Positions 60,059 through 64,000 of a stretch of DNA of 64,000 nt are shown here, piece after piece; the stretch's first letter is position 1, and every line of letters begins with the position of its first letter. The DNA is from Streptomyces sp. LUP47B. GTDB taxonomy: Bacteria; Actinomycetota; Actinomycetes; Streptomycetales; Streptomycetaceae. The DNA lies in contig NZ_MJAH01000006.1 in the NCBI RefSeq assembly GCF_001746295.1, positions 427,053-491,052 on the forward strand. Direction: 5' to 3'. The notes below the pieces were generated by a model, which ran no database searches, was not told the DNA's origin, and saw only the letters and a program-made list of their open reading frames with translations. The translations under genes were made by a program, and so were the position numbers.

Positions 60059-61477
60059 ATGTTCGATCCGGTCATAGCGCCCAGCGGTACGCTGCTCGGC
60101 CTGCTCCAGCGGGGCCGCGGCGACGGCACACTGCACGCGCTCACCGCCCCGCGCGCCGAGGCGCTCGCGGCCCTGAACCACTGCGTGCTGCGCGATCCCC
60201 GCCACGACTGGCAGGTGGAGAACCGCTCGCTGTACTACGCCCGTCTCTTCCTCGACCTCAATGGCGAGCTGGACGAGATCGAGGCGCACCTCTTCGAGGT
60301 GGACGACGTCTTCGACACCGAGGAGTCGCGCACGGGCCTCGCCCTCGCCGTCCTCGGCCACCTCGCCTCCTACGGCAGGCGCGACGCGCTCGAACTGCTG
60401 CGCAGGTACGCCGCCTCGGGCTCCAACTGGGCCTGGGCGCTGGACGAACTGGCGCTGCGGGACGACGACGCCGGTCTGCGTGCCCTCGCCGCGCCCGTGC
60501 TCGCGCGCTTCGCCACCGATCCGGAGGGCGAGGCCGAGCTGGCCGCCGTCGTCCGCGACGCCTTCGAACCGAGGCCGTGGCGGCTGTGGGCCGACGATCC
60601 CCGTGAATCCGTCTCCACGCGTGTGCGTGCCGCTCAGGAGGCCGGCTGTTTCGACCGCTGGCAACGCCAGATGCGACCCGCCGGGCCGCGCCCCGGGTGG
60701 AGCGTGCAGGCCGTCTTCGAGTGGGCCCAGCAGGGCGTCGAGCGGGGCGCCGCGCTGCATGTGCCGGCCGCCCGCTGTCTGTCCGCCGTCGCGGGCCCCG
60801 AGGACGGGCCCGAGATCCTCGCGGCAGCCAAGGACGGCACCGACGGGGCCCGGGCCACCGCTCTGCGCTATCTCGCCGACAGCAACGACCCCGACGCCTT
60901 CGACCTGATCGAGCTGGCCGTCGTCACCGGCTCACCGGTCGTCGTGGAGGCCGCCCTCGACTCGTTCGAACGCATGCGCAGTATCGCCGCCGTCGACCGC
61001 GCGCGTGGCTGGGCCCGACGGCCCGATCCGCTGGGCGCCGCCGCCGGCCGCATGCTCGCCTGTCTGGGCGGCGCCCAGGACCGGGACCTGGTGCTCGCGG
61101 CCCTGAGGGAGGCCGTACGGGGTGAGGGCCCCGACGCCCCGACCCTGTGGACCCTCGTGGACGGCACCGGACGCCTCGGCATCGTCTGCGCCGCGCCCGT
61201 GCTGCGCCACATCTACCGGGAGACGGCCTCCTCCCATCTCCGAGGCCGCGCCGCCCGCGCGCTCGCCGCCACTGACCCCTCCTTCGCCACCGGCTTCGCC
61301 GTCGAATGCCTCTGGGACTGCGAGGAGACCACTCGCGAGATCGCCGCCCGGCACGCCGAGACCGGAGACGCCCGGGTCGTCGAGCGACTGCGCCGGCTGG
61401 CCGCCGATCCGGCCGAGGAGGCCGAGGTCCAGACGGCCGTCCGCAGCCGTATCGGACCGGACACCGCGGCCATGTGA
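60059..61477 (+). CDS. HEAT-repeat-like helical protein
   Basis: The 472-residue soluble protein is almost entirely helical. Repeated 30-35 residue units (for example RATALRYLADSNDPDAFDLIELAV and LRGRAARALAATDPSFATGFAVECL) resemble HEAT or PBS-lyase repeats. It should be a scaffold or binding protein. The ATG at 60059 has GTGAGG 9 nt upstream. A GTG at 60044 would overlap that site. The function is unknown. Confidence 0.8.
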   Translation: MFDPVIAPSGTLLGLLQRGRGDGTLHALTAPRAEALAALNHCVLRDPRHDWQVENRSLYYARLFLDLNGELDEIEAHLFEVDDVFDTEESRTGLALAVLGHLASYGRRDALELLRRYAASGSNWAWALDELALRDDDAGLRALAAPVLARFATDPEGEAELAAVVRDAFEPRPWRLWADDPRESVSTRVRAAQEAGCFDRWQRQMRPAGPRPGWSVQAVFEWAQQGVERGAALHVPAARCLSAVAGPEDGPEILAAAKDGTDGARATALRYLADSNDPDAFDLIELAVVTGSPVVVEAALDSFERMRSIAAVDRARGWARRPDPLGAAAGRMLACLGGAQDRDLVLAALREAVRGEGPDAPTLWTLVDGTGRLGIVCAAPVLRHIYRETASSHLRGRAARALAATDPSFATGFAVECLWDCEETTREIAARHAETGDARVVERLRRLAADPAEEAEVQTAVRSRIGPDTAAM

Positions 61478-61665
61478 AACCACCCCCGGGTGTGGACCTA
61501 CGGGCCCTGTCACACCCGCCCGGTGAACTCGGGGTGACCCGCGGGTCAGGTCGGCATGGACACGGCCTGACCTGCTCGGGTGCGGAGCGCAACGCTCACG
61601 GGACGTTCATCGCTCGCAAAGATCCACGTTGACGCGGCCACGTCCAGCGCGGCGAGAACACCCGT

Positions 61666-62799
61666 ATGCGTGTCGTCATAGTGACCGAATCCTTTCCCCC
61701 CGATGTGAACGGCGTGGCCCACTGCGCGCTCCAGACCGCCCGGCACCTCGTAGATCGCGGTCACCTTCCGCTCGTCGTCGCGCCGGCCACCGCGTCCGGC
61801 CCCGGTTCCGGCGTGGACGCCCTCGCGCCGTGCCCCGTCGTCCGTGTCCCCTCCCTCCCCCTCCCGGGCTACCCCCAGGTCCGCGTCGCCCTCCCCAGCA
61901 GGCGTGTGGCCGCGGCGATCGTCGAGCACCGTGCCGACGTCGTCCACCTGGCCAGTCCCTTCGTCCTCGGCGTCCGCGGCATGGCCGCCGCCGCCCGGCT
62001 CGGCATCCCCGCCGTGGCCGTCTACCAGACCGACCTCGCCGGATACGCCCGCACCTACGTGCACGCGGGAGAAGCCGCCGCCTGGCGCCGTATCCGCTCC
62101 GTCCACGCCGCCGCCGACCTCACCCTCGCCCCGTCCAGCGCGTCCCTGCACGACCTCGAAACGCACGGCGTGCCCCGGGTCAAGCTGTGGCCGCGAGGCG
62201 TGGACACCGTCCGCTTCCGCCCCGACCTGCGCGACGAGGCGCTGCGTCGGCAACTCGCCCCGAACGGCGAGATGATCGTCGGCTACGTCGGGCGGCTGGC
62301 GCCCGAGAAGCACATCGAGCTGCTGGCCGACGCGTGCCGCCTGGAGGGCGTCAAGGTCGTCGTGGTCGGCGACGGGCCGAGCCTGCCGAACCTGGAGCAG
62401 GCCCTGCCCGGCGCGGTCTTCCTGGGCCGCCGCATGGGCGACGAACTGGCCCGGATCTTCGCCTCCTTCGACGTCTTCGCGCACACCGGCCCCTTCGAGA
62501 CCTTCTGCCAGACCGTGCAGGAGGCCATGGCGAGCGGTGTGCCCGTCGTCGCGCCCGCCGCCGGCGGTCCGCTGGACCTGGTCGCCCACGGGCGCACCGG
62601 GTTCCTCGTCCCGCCGCGCGACCCGGCCGCCGTACGGGACGCGGTGTGGTCCCTGGCCGCCGACCCCGAGATGCGCGCCTCGTTCGGACTCACCGCGCGG
62701 GCCATGGTCGAGGGACGCACCTGGGCGGCCGTCGGCGACCAGCTGATCGGCCACTACGCCGCCGTGCTCACCGGCCGGAAGACGGCGGTGGCGGCATGA
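61666..62799 (+). CDS. GT4-family glycosyltransferase, probable GDP-mannose-dependent mannosyltransferase
   Basis: The 377-residue GT-B enzyme begins MRVVIVTESFPPDVNGVA, the acceptor-loop signature shared with mycobacterial MgtA/PimB relatives. The donor site has GRLAPEKHIELL and the E-x7-E motif in GPFETFCQTVQEAMASG. It probably adds mannose to a lipid or glycolipid at the inner membrane surface. It overlaps the next glycosyltransferase gene (ATGA). The 61478-61665 gap upstream holds a GGTCAGG/CCTGACC inverted repeat. Confidence 0.9.
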   Translation: MRVVIVTESFPPDVNGVAHCALQTARHLVDRGHLPLVVAPATASGPGSGVDALAPCPVVRVPSLPLPGYPQVRVALPSRRVAAAIVEHRADVVHLASPFVLGVRGMAAAARLGIPAVAVYQTDLAGYARTYVHAGEAAAWRRIRSVHAAADLTLAPSSASLHDLETHGVPRVKLWPRGVDTVRFRPDLRDEALRRQLAPNGEMIVGYVGRLAPEKHIELLADACRLEGVKVVVVGDGPSLPNLEQALPGAVFLGRRMGDELARIFASFDVFAHTGPFETFCQTVQEAMASGVPVVAPAAGGPLDLVAHGRTGFLVPPRDPAAVRDAVWSLAADPEMRASFGLTARAMVEGRTWAAVGDQLIGHYAAVLTGRKTAVAA

Positions 62800-63959
62800 G
62801 CGGACAGTCGCTGCGGATCGTCCGCCTCGCCAACTTCGTCGCTCCCGCCTCGGGCGGCCTGCGCACCGCCCTGCGCGAGCTGGGCAAGGGCTACCAGGCG
62901 GCCGGACACGAGTCGGTGCTCATCGTGCCGGGCGAGCGCGCGAGCGACCGCCTGACCGAGCAGGGACGGATCATCACCCTGCCGGGGCCGCTGCTTCCGG
63001 GCACCGGCGGTTACCGCGTCCTCGCCGACAAGCGGCGCGTGGCCCGGCTCCTGGAGGAGCTCGCCCCCGACCGCCTGGAGGTCTGCGACCGTACGACCCT
63101 CAGGTGGACCGGCAAATGGGCCCGGCGCGCGCGGGTCCCCGCCGTGATGGTCTCCCACGAGACCGCCGACGGCGTGCTCCGCACCTGGGGCCTGTCGGAG
63201 GGGGTGGCCCGGCGTGCCGCCGACGCCCTCAACGTCCGTACGGCACACACGTACGCGCGCGTGGTGTGCACCACGGAATTCGCCGAGCGGGAGTTCGTGC
63301 GGATCGGCGCGCGCAATGTCGTACGGGCCCCCCTGGGCGTCGATCTGGTCGAGCGGCGCCCGGCGCTGCACGACGCGGGACTGCGGGCCCGGTACGCGCG
63401 CGAGGCCGAGACGCTCCTCGTGACCTGCACCCGGCTGTCCGTGGAGAAGCGGCCCGGCACCGCGCTGGACGCCGTGGAGGCGCTCGTACGGCGCGGTCGG
63501 CGGGCGGTGCTCGTGGTGGCCGGGGACGGGCCGCTGCGGCCGCGCCTGGAGCAGCGGGCCCGGGAGCGCGGCCTGCCGGTCACCTTCCTCGGGCACGTCT
63601 CCGACCACGGGCTGCTCGGGGCGCTCCAGGCCTCCGCCGACGTGTGCCTGGCCCCCGGTCCGGCCGAGACCTTCGGACTCGCCGCGCTGGAGGCCATGGC
63701 GTGCGGTACGCCGGTGGTGGTGAGCGCCTCCTCCGCGCTGCCGGAGGTCATCGGATCCGCCGGAGCCGTCGCCGCCGACCGCGGGGAGGCCTTCGCGGAC
63801 GCCGTGGACATGCTGCTCGAACGTCCCGAGGCCGAACGCCGCGGGATCGCACGAGCGCGTGCGGAGTGCTTCGGCTGGGACACGGCGGTGCGGGCGTTCC
63901 TCGCCGCGCACGACGCCGAGGTCTTCCTGCGGCGTTCCGTGCCCGGAGGCGTGGCATGA
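62796..63959 (+). CDS. GT4-family glycosyltransferase, second enzyme of the operon
   Basis: The 387-residue GT-B enzyme has ANFVAPASGGLRTALREL at the N-terminus, CTRLSVEKRPGTAL at the donor site and the E-x7-E motif in GPAETFGLAALEAMACG. It is translationally coupled to the upstream mannosyltransferase, so the two probably act in sequence on one glycolipid or polysaccharide. An ATGA overlap with a 6-codon frame follows its stop. Confidence 0.88.
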   Translation: MSGQSLRIVRLANFVAPASGGLRTALRELGKGYQAAGHESVLIVPGERASDRLTEQGRIITLPGPLLPGTGGYRVLADKRRVARLLEELAPDRLEVCDRTTLRWTGKWARRARVPAVMVSHETADGVLRTWGLSEGVARRAADALNVRTAHTYARVVCTTEFAEREFVRIGARNVVRAPLGVDLVERRPALHDAGLRARYAREAETLLVTCTRLSVEKRPGTALDAVEALVRRGRRAVLVVAGDGPLRPRLEQRARERGLPVTFLGHVSDHGLLGALQASADVCLAPGPAETFGLAALEAMACGTPVVVSASSALPEVIGSAGAVAADRGEAFADAVDMLLERPEAERRGIARARAECFGWDTAVRAFLAAHDAEVFLRRSVPGGVA

Positions 63960-63972
63960 GCGGGGGCGCGTC

Positions 63973-64000
63973 ATGAGAGGCCCGCGCTTCGTCGCCCTCG
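63973..64000 (+). CDS. Start of a probable SGNH/GDSL-type hydrolase (partial)
   Basis: Nine codons, beginning MRGPRFVAL, are visible before the window ends. RFVAL followed by GDS is the usual start of an SGNH lipase/esterase, and such a gene commonly follows these glycosyltransferases in Streptomyces. The assignment is an inference from nine residues and remembered gene order. Confidence 0.5.

Overview
This is a chromosomal segment of a Streptomyces or a very close relative. The DNA is very GC-rich, many starts are GTG and a few are TTG, and ATGA or GTGA start-stop overlaps are common. It carries genus-typical genes: rbpA with a sigma-R type promoter, the smeA-sffA sporulation pair, a chitinase with the 12-bp direct-repeat promoter, ppm1, and rib and his genes. 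The gene order matches what I remember of the S. coelicolor SCO1474-SCO1412 stretch, in the core arm-proximal chromosome. There is no integrated plasmid, prophage, insertion sequence, CRISPR array, tRNA or rRNA.

Layout. Positions 1-10 kb hold translation and housekeeping genes: fmt, a ~140-bp tandem repeat, rsmB, an MMPL transporter, rpe, a SorC-type regulator, a secreted RNase with its barstar, the GuaB1-type GMP reductase and a GNAT enzyme. Positions 10-24 kb are nutrient uptake and amino-acid catabolism. They include an APC permease with an Lrp regulator, a GntR-controlled ABC importer that ends in an unusual HAD-EEP phosphatase fusion, and a DavA/DavB-like amidase and amino-acid 2-monooxygenase pair. 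Positions 24-28 kb hold a GH6 glucanase and a divergent MFS/ROK pair sharing a dyad operator.

Positions 28-33 kb are the riboflavin operon (FMN riboswitch, ribE, ribM, ribBA, ribH), followed by hisE-hisG. A chitinase-type promoter with no gene behind it sits just upstream of the riboswitch. Positions 33-41 kb hold two CNNM/CorC-like membrane proteins, an EccA-like AAA ATPase, a P-loop kinase lacking an ordinary start codon and a Tat-exported C39-like peptidase. Positions 41-50 kb contain a TetR regulator, the chitinase, an acyl-CoA dehydrogenase, a lipocalin-like and APH-like pair, an AsnC regulator and an amidohydrolase. Positions 50-56 kb contain a structured leader or RNA candidate, ppm1, fxsA, rbpA, a transporter, a glycerophosphodiesterase and a YczE/MocR pair. 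Positions 57-64 kb contain sffA-smeA, ankyrin and HEAT repeat proteins, and the start of a mannosyltransferase operon.

Main candidates for something new: (1) the ABC importer with its perfect operator and HAD-EEP fusion, which reads as an uptake-and-hydrolysis system for a phosphorylated compound; (2) the apparent promoter fossil of a lost chitinase gene; (3) the degenerate Walker motifs of the FtsK-like SffA; (4) the structured 400-nt region ahead of ppm1; (5) the tandem repeat between fmt and rsmB. All functions are read from sequence and family memory; no searches were run.
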